Program-made: the position numbers and the translations under genes | In this document: in pieces, positions 23,304 through 31,304 of the stretch | How the letters are laid out: every line of letters begins with the position of its first letter | Position numbering within the stretch: position 1 is the first letter of the stretch | From: an uncultured Acidimicrobiales bacterium | Lineage (GTDB): Bacteria > Actinomycetota > Acidimicrobiia > Acidimicrobiales > SZUA-35 | Direction of reading: 5' to 3' | Assembly: GCA_937922785.1 (NCBI GenBank) | Contig: CALAJQ010000019.1 | Span: 24,328-88,327, forward strand | DNA: 64,000 bases | Notes under the pieces: generated by a model | The model's input: the letters and a program-made list of their open reading frames with translations, nothing else | Databases searched by the model: none | What the model was told of the DNA's origin: nothing

Positions 23304-23309
23304 TAGACT
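23304..23309 (+). promoter_or_regulatory. -10 box of the moaD-like gene
   Basis: TAGACT lies 8 bases before ATG 23318; the interval has no ribosome site. Confidence 0.35.
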
Positions 23310-23317
23310 CACCTCTG

Positions 23318-23554
23318 ATGGCAACGCTTCGATTATTCGCCCAGGCTCGTGAGGCCGCAGGAACAAAGACAGCCCAGATCAATGGCGTGACAGTAGGTGA
23401 AATCCTTGATGCCGCCGTTGCGACCTATGGCGATTCTTTCGAAGCCGTTCTCGGCCAGAGCAACGTGTGGCTAAACGGAGATCCCACCGATCGAACCACT
23501 GGCGTGTCTGATTCTGACGAGGTTGCGGTGTTACCCCCGGTTTCGGGAGGGTAG
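23318..23554 (+). CDS. MoaD/ThiS-family sulfur-carrier protein
   Basis: A 78-residue ubiquitin-like protein that ends in the carrier Gly-Gly (PPVSGG), the site of adenylation and thiocarboxylation. The beginning MATLRLFAQAREAAGTK is typical for MoaD. No moaE, thiF/moeB or other molybdopterin genes lie nearby, so the partner pathway (molybdopterin, thiamine, or other sulfur transfer) cannot be fixed. The CdsA-like gene starts on the base after its stop. Confidence 0.85.
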   Translation: MATLRLFAQAREAAGTKTAQINGVTVGEILDAAVATYGDSFEAVLGQSNVWLNGDPTDRTTGVSDSDEVAVLPPVSGG

Positions 23555-24445
23555 TTGACTATCGCTAACCCGGACTCAGGTCCGAACGAGGCTCCGCCGC
23601 CCAAGGTGGACTCTGTCCCTGGGGCCAAAGAGCGTCGCCATCAGAGAGTCGAAGAAAGAGCGATGGCCCGCGAATCACGCTGGCGTCATCATCGGTTCTC
23701 TGTGCCCTACCGCACCTCGGGTCCAAAGGTCACCCTTGGCGTAATCTGGTTCGTGGGAGTCATATCGGGAGCTCTTTTCTACGCTCCAGCGGCCGGTCTT
23801 CTAGTTGCATTTGTTGCTGTGCTTGCGGCCTTGCAAAGCGCTGATGCTCATTTCGGCGGCGAGGGTTCGGTTAGTCGCAACATGTCTCTGAGCCTGGCAG
23901 GAGGTCTTGCGGGCCTAATTTCTGTGGCAGGACTAAGCGGAATGTTCTACGTCGGATTGACGGCTGTTTTGGCAGTCATGTTGTGCTTAGCAGTCGCAAT
24001 CTGGGCTGAAGGTTTAGGTGAGTATGACGCGGTGGTGCATGACGCTCAGATTGCAATTCGCTCGGCGATTCCTGTGGGCGTCGCTGCCGGATGTATGACG
24101 GCTCTCGCCCAGGTTGCCCCGCTGGCCCTAGTGACGCTCGTGGTGCTCGTAAGCGCCTACGAGGTTGCTGATTTTGTAGTTGGCACCGGCTCGGCGAATG
24201 CCCTAGAGGGCCCGATCGCCGGTATCGCAGCCTTGGCTGTGGTTACCTTTACTGCTCGACTGTTGCCACTAGAACCTCTAACCGCAAGAACTTTGGTGGC
24301 GTTCGCTGCCCTTACTGCGGTCTGCTGTCCTCTGGGCCAGATCCTGGCCTCGGCACTGCTGCCTCACGGCGATAGGTGGGCCCCTGCCCTTCGAAGACTG
24401 GATTCGTACCTGTTAGCAGCGCCCCTTTGGCTGGTGCTTCTCTGA
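23555..24445 (+). CDS. CdsA-like (CDP-diglyceride synthase family) membrane protein, degenerate
   Basis: A 296-residue protein with a basic cytoplasmic N-terminus (KERRHQRVEERAMARESRW), then about eight helices. The C-terminus HGDRWAPALRRLDSYLLAAP resembles the end of phosphatidate cytidylyltransferase (PGHGG-x-x-DR-x-DSLL-x-AAP), but the PGHGG and the KD catalytic residues are missing, so it may be an inactive or specialised member. TTG directly after the moaD stop is the presumed start. It lies just before the rsiG-like gene. Assignment rests on the C-terminal match only. Confidence 0.55.
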   Translation: MTIANPDSGPNEAPPPKVDSVPGAKERRHQRVEERAMARESRWRHHRFSVPYRTSGPKVTLGVIWFVGVISGALFYAPAAGLLVAFVAVLAALQSADAHFGGEGSVSRNMSLSLAGGLAGLISVAGLSGMFYVGLTAVLAVMLCLAVAIWAEGLGEYDAVVHDAQIAIRSAIPVGVAAGCMTALAQVAPLALVTLVVLVSAYEVADFVVGTGSANALEGPIAGIAALAVVTFTARLLPLEPLTARTLVAFAALTAVCCPLGQILASALLPHGDRWAPALRRLDSYLLAAPLWLVLL

Positions 24446-24452
24446 TCGCCTT

Positions 24453-24458
24453 TATAAT
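24453..24458 (+). promoter_or_regulatory. -10 box (TATAAT) of the rsiG-like gene
   Basis: A perfect TATAAT ends 6 bases before GTG 24465, inside the short gap after the CdsA-like gene. This predicts a leaderless start at the GTG and an own promoter for rsiG-mshA-ybjN-proC. The -35 region has no clear match. Confidence 0.5.
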
Positions 24459-24464
24459 GACCCG

Positions 24465-25007
24465 GTGATCGACGCTATAGCCAAGTTGCTAGACCCAAGT
24501 GCCATTTCCGGATTAGCCACAAGGCCCATCGCCGAACTTCGTGAAGTTCGGATTGCTTGCGCTGAGGTCGAGCGGGACGTATCCCTTGTGCGCCGTATGG
24601 CCCAAGGCCGGCTCGACATTGTTGGTCATGAGTTCAGGCGTCGCAAAGGCACAGACTCTGAAGCAGCGGTAGACAGCCTGTTGTTCGATCTTCCCGAGCT
24701 GATGACCGATGACAACGTCGGTGGTGGCGCAATTCCTGGTGCTCGCCCGATCGACGTGAGTGAGCCTGGAGCTGCAGCTGGGGAGCTATTAGGCCAGCTT
24801 GATTCTCACGCCTCTCCGTCTGTTCTTAGCGGCATCCAGGATGTGTCAGAACCACAACTTCGGGAAATATTTGAGCGCATTCGGGCGTTTGAAGTAGAGA
24901 TGTCCGGAATCCGCCGCCAGCTTCATGAACGAATTGACTCTGTCCAGTCTGAGATCGCTCGCCGTTACCGAGATGGCGAAGCGTCGGTGGACTCTCTACT
25001 TTCATAA
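24465..25007 (+). CDS. rsiG: RsiG-like c-di-GMP-responsive anti-sigma factor
   Basis: A 180-residue helical protein. Two helices carry the c-di-GMP signature of Streptomyces RsiG, E(X)3S(X)2R(X)3Q(X)3D: E36-S40-R43-Q47-D51 matches exactly, and E143-S147-R150-H154-D158 matches with H for Q. In Streptomyces, RsiG bound to a c-di-GMP dimer sequesters sigma WhiG. The centre (residues 65-125) is Gly/Ala-rich and probably flexible, joining the two helical halves. No whiG-type sigma gene lies in the window. It is the first gene of a unit with mshA, ybjN, proC and the SAM hydrolase-type gene. The call rests on the double motif and overall layout. Confidence 0.75.
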   Translation: MIDAIAKLLDPSAISGLATRPIAELREVRIACAEVERDVSLVRRMAQGRLDIVGHEFRRRKGTDSEAAVDSLLFDLPELMTDDNVGGGAIPGARPIDVSEPGAAAGELLGQLDSHASPSVLSGIQDVSEPQLREIFERIRAFEVEMSGIRRQLHERIDSVQSEIARRYRDGEASVDSLLS

Positions 25008-25009
25008 CC

Positions 25010-26236
25010 ATGTCAGCGATGGACTACGCCCGCAGAGTTGCTGTGCTTTCGCTGCACACGTCGCCGCTTGCTCAACCGGGCACAGGCGATGGTGGGGGCA
25101 TGAACGTCTATGTCCGTGAACTTGTAAGCGCTCTGGCTCAAGCCGGTGTGCAGTGCCGGGTCTATGTGCGGCGCTGGGACGATTCCCTTGAGCCAGTGGT
25201 TCAAGTCGAGCCGGGATTTGAGGTTGTCCACGTCGATGCCGGACCGATGGAGCTATCGAAGGAAGAACTCGAGGGTTATGTCGAAGAGTTCGCCGATGGT
25301 GTTGCCAAAGACTGTGAGACCTTTGCTCCTGACGTTATTCACGCCAACTACTGGCTATCGGGGGTGGCCGGGCAGATTCTTAAAAGGCGCCTCAACTTGC
25401 CTCTGGTCACCACCTTCCACACCCTGGCTCGAGTGAAGGCCGAAATGGGTGACCCCGAACCGGAGAGAAGAGCCAAGGCTGAAGCAGGAGTCATCGCTTG
25501 TGCAGACGCGGTGTTGGCCAATTGCACGCCCGAATCAGAACAGCTTGTAAAACACTATGACGCTCCCCCTGAGCGGATTGAAATTGTTCCTCCCGGCGTA
25601 GATCACGCTTTTTTCTCCCCCGGAAACCAAGCTGGTGCCCGCTCAGCCATCGGGGCATCGGACGTTCCGTTGCTGCTTTTTGTTGGACGACTGCAGCCTC
25701 TGAAAGGCGCTGACGTTGCGATCAGAGCGTTGGCTCTAGCTGAACGCCAAGACGCAGAACTTTGGATTGTTGGAGGCGCTAGTGGTCGTCTCGGTGATAC
25801 CGAGGTTGATCGCATTCATGCGCTGGTGGCCGAACTCGGACTCACGAACCGCGTGAGGTTCATCAAGCCGCAGCCTCATCACCTTCTGTCCACCTATTAC
25901 CGAGCAGCCGATGTCTGCCTAGTCCCGTCTCGTTCCGAATCCTTTGGGCTTGTTGCTTTGGAAGCCGCAGCGTGTGGAACTCCGGTTGTCGCATCAGCGG
26001 TTGGCGGTCTGTTGACACTGGTAGAACACGGACGAACTGGCTACTTGATCGAAGGCCGGGACCCCGCCGACTACGCCGACCGGATCGACGAGATTTTGAA
26101 CGATCCTGTCTGGGCCCGCCGGCTAAGTGTTTCTGCTGCTGCAAAAGCGAACACCTACACATGGAGCACTTCAGCCGCTCGATTGCGTCGGCTGTACTCG
26201 GACCTGACGCTGCGAACGCTTGCCCCGTGTCCTTAG
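25010..26236 (+). CDS. mshA: D-inositol-3-phosphate glycosyltransferase (mycothiol) MshA
   Basis: A 408-residue GT4 retaining glycosyltransferase that joins GlcNAc from UDP-GlcNAc to inositol-3-phosphate, the first step of mycothiol synthesis. The signature TSPLAQPGTGDGGGMNVYV (residues 18-36) is specific for MshA. Later features are FVGRLQPLKGADVAIRAL (UDP site) and the EX7E motif SESFGLVALEAAACGTPV. The ybjN gene overlaps its 3' end by 10 bases, an order also found in mycobacteria. MshB, MshC and MshD are not in the window. Confidence 0.96.
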   Translation: MSAMDYARRVAVLSLHTSPLAQPGTGDGGGMNVYVRELVSALAQAGVQCRVYVRRWDDSLEPVVQVEPGFEVVHVDAGPMELSKEELEGYVEEFADGVAKDCETFAPDVIHANYWLSGVAGQILKRRLNLPLVTTFHTLARVKAEMGDPEPERRAKAEAGVIACADAVLANCTPESEQLVKHYDAPPERIEIVPPGVDHAFFSPGNQAGARSAIGASDVPLLLFVGRLQPLKGADVAIRALALAERQDAELWIVGGASGRLGDTEVDRIHALVAELGLTNRVRFIKPQPHHLLSTYYRAADVCLVPSRSESFGLVALEAAACGTPVVASAVGGLLTLVEHGRTGYLIEGRDPADYADRIDEILNDPVWARRLSVSAAAKANTYTWSTSAARLRRLYSDLTLRTLAPCP

Positions 26237-26691
26237 AACCCAGCTCCCAAGCCGAGCTTGATCGGCTTCAGGCCCACATCTGCGAATGGCTCACTGACGA
26301 GTTGGAAAACAACGACATGGTTGCATCGCTTGAGACTGACGTTGCAGGCCCGCGCACTTGGTATGTCCGGCTATTAGGCGAAACGAAGGATGCGATCGCT
26401 ATTGAGCTGGCCCTGGGTCAACGGACTCTGGCGTATGAGACCTACTTAATGCCAACGCCCGATGAGAATCACGCCGAGTTTTACAAGCACCTGCTTGTGC
26501 GAAACCTGAAGCTCTACGGAGCCGCTTTCGTGATGGGGAAAGAGGATGGGATCTATCTCCAAGGCCAGCTAGACAACCGCTTGATTGAGACCGATGGCGA
26601 ACTGGACCGAGTGCTCGGGTCCGTCTGGAGTTACGTCGAGCAGTGTTTCCAACCGGCATTACGAATCGGCTTCGCATCCCGATTCAGCTAA
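26227..26691 (+). CDS. YbjN-domain protein
   Basis: A 154-residue protein of the YbjN (sensory-transduction-like, type III secretion chaperone-like) fold: WLTDELENNDM, DAIAIELALGQRTLAYETYLMP, HAEFYKHLLVRNLKLYGAAF and LDRVLGSVWSYVEQCF are typical segments. Its position after mshA is conserved in actinobacteria; the function is unknown. GTG at 26227 gives a 10-base overlap with mshA; longer frames would run deep into mshA and are not likely. Confidence 0.85.
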   Translation: MSLEPSSQAELDRLQAHICEWLTDELENNDMVASLETDVAGPRTWYVRLLGETKDAIAIELALGQRTLAYETYLMPTPDENHAEFYKHLLVRNLKLYGAAFVMGKEDGIYLQGQLDNRLIETDGELDRVLGSVWSYVEQCFQPALRIGFASRFS

Positions 26692-26701
26692 CTTGGACAA
26701 A

Positions 26702-27487
26702 ATGACGATCCTTCAAATCATCGGCGGCGGCCGAATGGGCCAGGCCCTCTTGTCGGGCCTGATCGAAGCTGAGTGGGCGAGACCAGATCAACTTGCGGTG
26801 ATTGAGGTTGAGCGCTCCCAACATGTGACGCTGGCAACCAACTTTCCGGAGGTAAGGCTGGAGCATGCACCGCTGCCGAACGTCGATGCGGTTCTGGCAG
26901 TTAAGCCCTATCTAGCGGCTCAGGTCTGTGGCTTTATCGTGAACCCTCGGCGAGTTATCTCAATTGCGGCCGGAATCACCGTTGCAACCCTGGAAAACGC
27001 TCTCGGCCCCAGTGCCAGAGTTGTTCGAGTGATGCCGAACACGCCGTCACTTCTTGGAGTTGGGGCATCAGGAGTTGCGGGCGGCTCCCGAGCCTCCCAC
27101 GCAGACATCCAGTGGGCGTTGGGCATTCTGGGCGCCGTCGGAATCGCTATAGAGGTCGAGGAGGCTGCAATAGATGCAGTCACTGGTCTTTCCGGATCGG
27201 GCCCGGCGTATGTGTTTGCTTTGGCTGAAGCGATGGCTAAGGCAGGAGTTGAGGCCGGGCTGACCGTTGAGGCCGCAACCCTGCTGGCGAACCAAACGAT
27301 TCTTGGGGCAGGGCGAATGTTGGCTGAAACTGGTCAGCCAGCCCATGAACTTCGTGACATGGTCACCACTCCCGGAGGCACTACAGAGGCTGGGATCGCC
27401 GCACTTGTGGATGGCGATTTCGATCGGCTTATCGGTGAAGCAGTTGCAGCTGCCACCAAAAGATCTCGTGAGCTAGGCGCAGAGTGA
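26702..27487 (+). CDS. proC: Pyrroline-5-carboxylate reductase
   Basis: A 261-residue enzyme that makes proline from pyrroline-5-carboxylate with NAD(P)H. Visible features are the Rossmann GGGRMGQALLSGL near the N-terminus, VVRVMPNTPSLLGVGASG, and the C-terminal signature TGLSGSGPAYVF with MVTTPGGTTEAG. The ATG at 26702 was preferred over earlier in-frame starts because it places the Rossmann strand at residues 2-8. Its stop overlaps the next gene by 4 bases. Confidence 0.95.
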   Translation: MTILQIIGGGRMGQALLSGLIEAEWARPDQLAVIEVERSQHVTLATNFPEVRLEHAPLPNVDAVLAVKPYLAAQVCGFIVNPRRVISIAAGITVATLENALGPSARVVRVMPNTPSLLGVGASGVAGGSRASHADIQWALGILGAVGIAIEVEEAAIDAVTGLSGSGPAYVFALAEAMAKAGVEAGLTVEAATLLANQTILGAGRMLAETGQPAHELRDMVTTPGGTTEAGIAALVDGDFDRLIGEAVAAATKRSRELGAE

Positions 27488-28389
27488 TCGAATTCGAAGA
27501 CGCTGACGATTCGTACCTAAAGTTCGACACCATCTCCTTTATCTCTGATCTTGGCTTTGTCGACGAAACAGTTGGGGTAATCAAGAGTGTCATTCGGTCA
27601 ATTTCTGAAGACATAACGGTCTTAGACATCACCCATGGCATCGACGCTCACGACGTTCGAGCGGCCGGTCTTGCTCTGGCCAGGTCAGCCCAATACATGG
27701 TGCCTGGGGTTGTGTTGGGTGTTGTTGATCCCGGCGTTGGCACCGATCGTAAGCCAATCGCCATCGAGGTCGGTGATGGCCAGAGTTTCTTAGTGGGTCC
27801 CGACAACGGTCTGTTTGCTCCAGCTGTCTCTATGGTTGGGGGAGCCACGCGGGCAGTGGTATTGGACAACGCTAACTATCACCTGCCTTCTCCTGGGCTC
27901 GATTTCGCTGGCCGCGACATTTACGCTCCGGTCGCTGCCCAGCTTTGCCTAGGTGTGCCTCTTGAGCAGCTCGGCACGCTAATAGATCCCTCCCAGCTGA
28001 TGCCCGGGATCTTGCCAGTCTCAACAGCAACTGATGAAGGCTCGCTTCACACTGAAGTTCTATGGGTTGACCATTTTGGCAACGTTCAACTCAACGTCGA
28101 TCCGGCTGCGCTGTCTGAATGGCCTAAGGGCATTCGGCTTAGTGGAGAGAACCTGGAGCGATCTTGCTTGCGTGTCGAATCGTTCTCCGAGGTTCCGACT
28201 GGCGGCATCGGAGTGCTAACCGACTCCTACGGACTGCTTACTGTGGCGGTAAACCGTGGGTCAGCGGCGGCCGAATTGGCACTAAATGAGGGCGATGGAA
28301 TTACCCTGTATCCCACCGAGATGGCTCGTGTGTCATCACCGGTTGTCCTAAAGCCGAGCCGAACTCAGCCCCAAGAGAATCCTCAGTGA
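27484..28389 (+). CDS. SAM hydroxide adenosyltransferase (DUF62 family)
   Basis: A 301-residue enzyme of the family that includes fluorinase and chlorinase but mostly hydrolyses S-adenosylmethionine to adenosine and methionine. Typical features: FISDLGFVDETVGVIK, VLDITHGIDAHD, LGVVDPGVGTDRKP, SFLVGPDNGLF, FAGRDIYAPVA and VDHFGNVQLN. Nothing points to a halogenase loop. GTG overlaps the proC stop (GTGA). Its substrate preference is taken from the family. Confidence 0.9.
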   Translation: MIEFEDADDSYLKFDTISFISDLGFVDETVGVIKSVIRSISEDITVLDITHGIDAHDVRAAGLALARSAQYMVPGVVLGVVDPGVGTDRKPIAIEVGDGQSFLVGPDNGLFAPAVSMVGGATRAVVLDNANYHLPSPGLDFAGRDIYAPVAAQLCLGVPLEQLGTLIDPSQLMPGILPVSTATDEGSLHTEVLWVDHFGNVQLNVDPAALSEWPKGIRLSGENLERSCLRVESFSEVPTGGIGVLTDSYGLLTVAVNRGSAAAELALNEGDGITLYPTEMARVSSPVVLKPSRTQPQENPQ

Positions 28390-28420
28390 CCAAACAAATC
28401 CCTAGAAAGACCAGTCTGCG

Positions 28421-28510
28421 ATGAGACCACAGGTAATTTTGGCCCTAGGAATCCTTGCGCTTCTGATTCTTGGGGCAGGTGCGCTTCAACTGTTCGTTTT
28501 GGCTCGCTAA
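28421..28510 (+). CDS. Small single-helix membrane protein (29 residues)
   Basis: ATG 28421 opens a 29-residue frame, MRPQVILALGILALLILGAG and nine more residues, ending LAR. It is one hydrophobic helix with a positive residue at each end, as in small membrane proteins. It follows the SAM-transferase gene by 31 bases in the same direction and overlaps the convergent CAP gene by 4. The ribosome site is weak. Support is moderate. Confidence 0.4.
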   Translation: MRPQVILALGILALLILGAGALQLFVLAR

Positions 28511-29061
28511 AGCCGGGCGAGATCTTCAAGGATCCCGCTTACGACACCAACATTTGGGGTGGCTGCGCCCGAACGTAGTTGGGGAGCCACAAAGCCAGAT
28601 CCCGCTGTAGTTGTCTGTTCTGAGCGCTGCATGAAGCGGTGGGTTGTCCACATTCTGCCATCCCGGTAGACAACGCCGATACCTATCGAGTCATAGGCGG
28701 GGTCGACCAGGTTGGCGTAGTGGGAAGGACTGTTGATGAACGCCTCAAACAGCCGCGAGATCTCGCCTTCAGGAGAGACGCCGACATTTTCGCCCAGCTT
28801 GGTCCAGCTTTGAGTTAGTCCGACAGCGAGGTCTGGTGAATGGGACAGTTGACCGGTGTTGGACAGCGAGGTTGTCCAGGATCGAGCAAGTTGAGTTAGT
28901 TCGCCGTCAAGCTCAAGCTCTCCAAGCCCCTGCCCTGAACGAAGCTCGTTGATCAAGTCCACAAACCGCTGTTCGTCAGACACCGCATCGGCCGAGGTGG
29001 GCACGGCAAAACCGAGCAGAACCATGAGCACAACTACTACTGCGGCGACGCGTTGGTTCAC
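28507..29061 (-). CDS. Secreted CAP/SCP-domain protein
   Basis: A 184-residue protein with a Sec signal peptide (hydrophobic 5-22, cleavage near PTSADA) and a CAP domain: FVDLINELRSGQGLGELELD, LARSWTTSLSNTGQLSHSP, LGENVGV and the S-x-HYANLVDPAYDSIGIGVV region with the usual His-Tyr. Bacterial CAP proteins are extracellular; roles include lipid or peptide binding, and are mostly unknown. The C-terminal 35 residues are Gly/Ala/Thr-rich. GTG start. It is divergent from rex. Confidence 0.85.
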   Translation of the reverse strand: MNQRVAAVVVVLMVLLGFAVPTSADAVSDEQRFVDLINELRSGQGLGELELDGELTQLARSWTTSLSNTGQLSHSPDLAVGLTQSWTKLGENVGVSPEGEISRLFEAFINSPSHYANLVDPAYDSIGIGVVYRDGRMWTTHRFMQRSEQTTTAGSGFVAPQLRSGAATPNVGVVSGILEDLARL

Positions 29062-29153
29062 GGGCGAATGAGATCCTTGAAGCGAGGTGGACGGGGGGAC
29101 ACATATGCATCGTCGATGACCCTCGATTTCTTAACCCCTCTCTTCGGCATAGA

Positions 29154-29268
29154 TTGGCTCCGCCAAATGGTGGGTTAAGCCACTCTTTAAGCGAAAATCG
29201 TTTATTTACATGTGTTGCAGCAGCTTGCCGTGTCTAGGCGCGAACCAGTCAATTTCACAAGTTCACAA
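29154..29268. promoter_or_regulatory. Intergenic control region upstream of rex
   Basis: This 228-base gap between the CAP gene and rex holds a small inverted repeat TTGGC-TCC-GCCAA (29154-29166) and two direct copies of TTCACAA, a Rex half-site (29254-29260 and 29262-29268), 22-30 bases before the rex start. They are in direct, not inverted, order, so they do not make a classical Rex operator; autoregulation is only suggested. Confidence 0.3.
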
Positions 29269-29289
29269 TCTCCGATAGCGTTCTCAGTG

Positions 29290-29988
29290 ATGGAGCGACC
29301 GGCAAAACAAGTGTCAGAAGCGACCATCTCTCGATTGCCGCTCTACCTCAGTGCTCTTGTAGAGCTGCCCGAGGCGTCAAATGCCAGTGTGTCCTCAGAT
29401 GGTCTTGCTGAACTTGCGGGCGTCAATGCGGCAACAGTTCGTCGCGATTTGGCTTCGCTAGGCATCACTGGCACCAGGGGGGTCGGTTATGACGTTGGTT
29501 ATGTGCTTCACGAAATCGGCGTCGAACTCGGGGTTAACGATGAATGGCCGGTTGTCATAGTGGGTGCCGGCAACCTGGGTCGAGCGCTTGCTAACTATCG
29601 CGGGCTGGCCTCTAGGGGCTTTCCGGTCAGGGCAGTGGTTGATGTCGATGCCGAGCTTGTTGGCTCCAAAGTTGGAGACATAGTTGTTCGTCACGCCGAT
29701 GACTTAGCTGAAATCGTTGCCAAATATGGTGTTGGGGTCGGGGTGATAGCGACACCGCCTGACGCCGCCCAGACTGCGACTGACCGGCTGGTTTCCGCTG
29801 GTGTCACTGCAGTTCTGAACTTCACGTCTCAGGTGTTGGTTGTAGGAGAGGCTGTTCAGGTAAGACGTGTCGATCTAGCTACGGAGTTGCAGATCTTAAG
29901 CTTCTATCAACAACGCACTGCGGCAGCACGTTCTGGCACCGGAGTGCCGCTAGCCTTACGCAGTGATTCGCGAACCGAATCCCTGTGA
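29290..29988 (+). CDS. rex: Redox-sensing transcriptional repressor Rex
   Basis: A 232-residue repressor that leaves DNA when NADH/NAD+ rises. The N-terminal winged helix is at about 10-70 (SVSSDGLAELAGVNAATVRRDL, with RGVGYDV), followed by the NADH Rossmann domain (VVIVGAGNLGRALANY) and a C-terminal swapped helix (LQILSFYQQR). ATG at 29290, or GTG one codon earlier, was chosen since the conserved region starts at SEATISRLPLYL; longer frames add a non-conserved segment. hemACDBL follow. A matching operator lies at 37771-37792. Confidence 0.95.
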   Translation: MERPAKQVSEATISRLPLYLSALVELPEASNASVSSDGLAELAGVNAATVRRDLASLGITGTRGVGYDVGYVLHEIGVELGVNDEWPVVIVGAGNLGRALANYRGLASRGFPVRAVVDVDAELVGSKVGDIVVRHADDLAEIVAKYGVGVGVIATPPDAAQTATDRLVSAGVTAVLNFTSQVLVVGEAVQVRRVDLATELQILSFYQQRTAAARSGTGVPLALRSDSRTESL

Positions 29989-30048
29989 CAAAAAACAGAC
30001 TTCTCGACTAGGCAATTCTGTGTTTCTACCGTCACACTGGAGCCAGCT

Positions 30049-31293
30049 ATGACCCTCATCGCCATTGGCCTAAACCATCGCTCGGCGCCTCTTGGTGTCT
30101 TGGAGCAGGTTTCCATTGGCCCCGATGACCTTCCAAAGGCTCTAAGTCAAGTCACTTCCGGCGAAGTCATCAACGAAGCAGTCATTCTCTCAACCTGTAA
30201 CCGCGTCGAGATTTTCCTAGACGCCGAACGTTTCCATGACGCTTACCACGATGTCCGCAACGCGCTGTCGTTGCTTTCGGGCTTGGGGCCAGAGAAGTTT
30301 CTGGACCACTTGTATGTCCACTACGACAACGAAGCTACCGAACATCTCTTCCAAGTGACCGCCGGCCTTGATTCGGCAATTCTTGGCGAACACGAGATTC
30401 AAGGTCAGATCAAGAACGCCTGGGACGTGGCCCGGCACAATGGGGCCTGCGGCTCACTGTTAAACCCAATCTTTGAACATGCAATCTCAGCTGGCCGTCG
30501 GGTGCGGACAGATACCGCAATCGGTCGTCGGACGGCGTCGCTTTCTCAAGCTGCGGTGAATCTGGTTGAGGAACAAGTTGGCACTTTGGCCGGCAAACGA
30601 GTTCTGCTAATCGGTGCCGGCGAAGTCGGCAAAGGTGTTGCCCAAGCACTGCAACGCACGGCTGAAGTCTCACTGACAGTTTGCAACCGAACGGAATCGA
30701 CCGCGGCCGCAGTAGCAAGTCAGCTGGGCGCTGAGGTGGTCCCAATGTCAGGGCTGGCGAACGCGATTTCTTCCACCGACGTGTTGGTTAGCGCAACTGG
30801 TGCTCCCGGAGCAGTTGTTACGGCGGAAATGGTTGGTGGCGCCACCGCACCGCTGCTCGTACTGGACTTGGCTGTTCCCCGCGATGTCGCAGCAGATGTC
30901 GTCAAGTGCGCCAACGTAGATCTTCTAGTGCTAAGCGACTTGCAGAACTTCGCCAACCGCGGTGTGGCTGAGCGTCAGCAGCACCTCGCCGAGGCCCAAG
31001 CCGTGTTGGATGAAGAGCTGTCGCGTTATCGCCGCACTCTAAGCGAGGCTGAGCTTGAACCTCTGGTGAAAAGTTTGTATCGGTCGGCCGAAGCGGTTCG
31101 CGTTAGCGAGATCGAGCGGTATGGAAAGCATCTGAACACACTTTCACCTCAGCAAGCCGAAGCAGTTGCTTCGCTCACATCGGCCATTGTTTCAAAGCTC
31201 CTTCACGAGCCCACGGCGCGACTGCGCAATTCTGCCGGCACACCCCGAGCTGATCGTTTGGCCGAGGACGTGCGCGACCTGTTCGACCTGTAG
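30049..31293 (+). CDS. hemA: Glutamyl-tRNA reductase
   Basis: A 414-residue NADPH enzyme making glutamate-1-semialdehyde from Glu-tRNA, the committed step of C5 heme synthesis. Motifs: GLNHRSAPLGVLEQ, the catalytic cysteine in ILSTCNRVEIF, GEHEIQGQIK, and the NADPH fold VLLIGAGEVGKGVAQAL. It follows rex by 60 bases and heads the hemACDBL run; TACCGT followed by a 16-base leader with GGAG may be its own promoter. Confidence 0.97.
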   Translation: MTLIAIGLNHRSAPLGVLEQVSIGPDDLPKALSQVTSGEVINEAVILSTCNRVEIFLDAERFHDAYHDVRNALSLLSGLGPEKFLDHLYVHYDNEATEHLFQVTAGLDSAILGEHEIQGQIKNAWDVARHNGACGSLLNPIFEHAISAGRRVRTDTAIGRRTASLSQAAVNLVEEQVGTLAGKRVLLIGAGEVGKGVAQALQRTAEVSLTVCNRTESTAAAVASQLGAEVVPMSGLANAISSTDVLVSATGAPGAVVTAEMVGGATAPLLVLDLAVPRDVAADVVKCANVDLLVLSDLQNFANRGVAERQQHLAEAQAVLDEELSRYRRTLSEAELEPLVKSLYRSAEAVRVSEIERYGKHLNTLSPQQAEAVASLTSAIVSKLLHEPTARLRNSAGTPRADRLAEDVRDLFDL

Positions 31294-31304
31294 AAGGCTC
31301 ACAA

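Noticed and set aside
29254..29268. Rex operator in front of rex
   Set aside because: The two TTCACAA half-sites are direct repeats spaced by one base, not the inverted arrangement that Rex needs. Kept only as a weak regulatory note.
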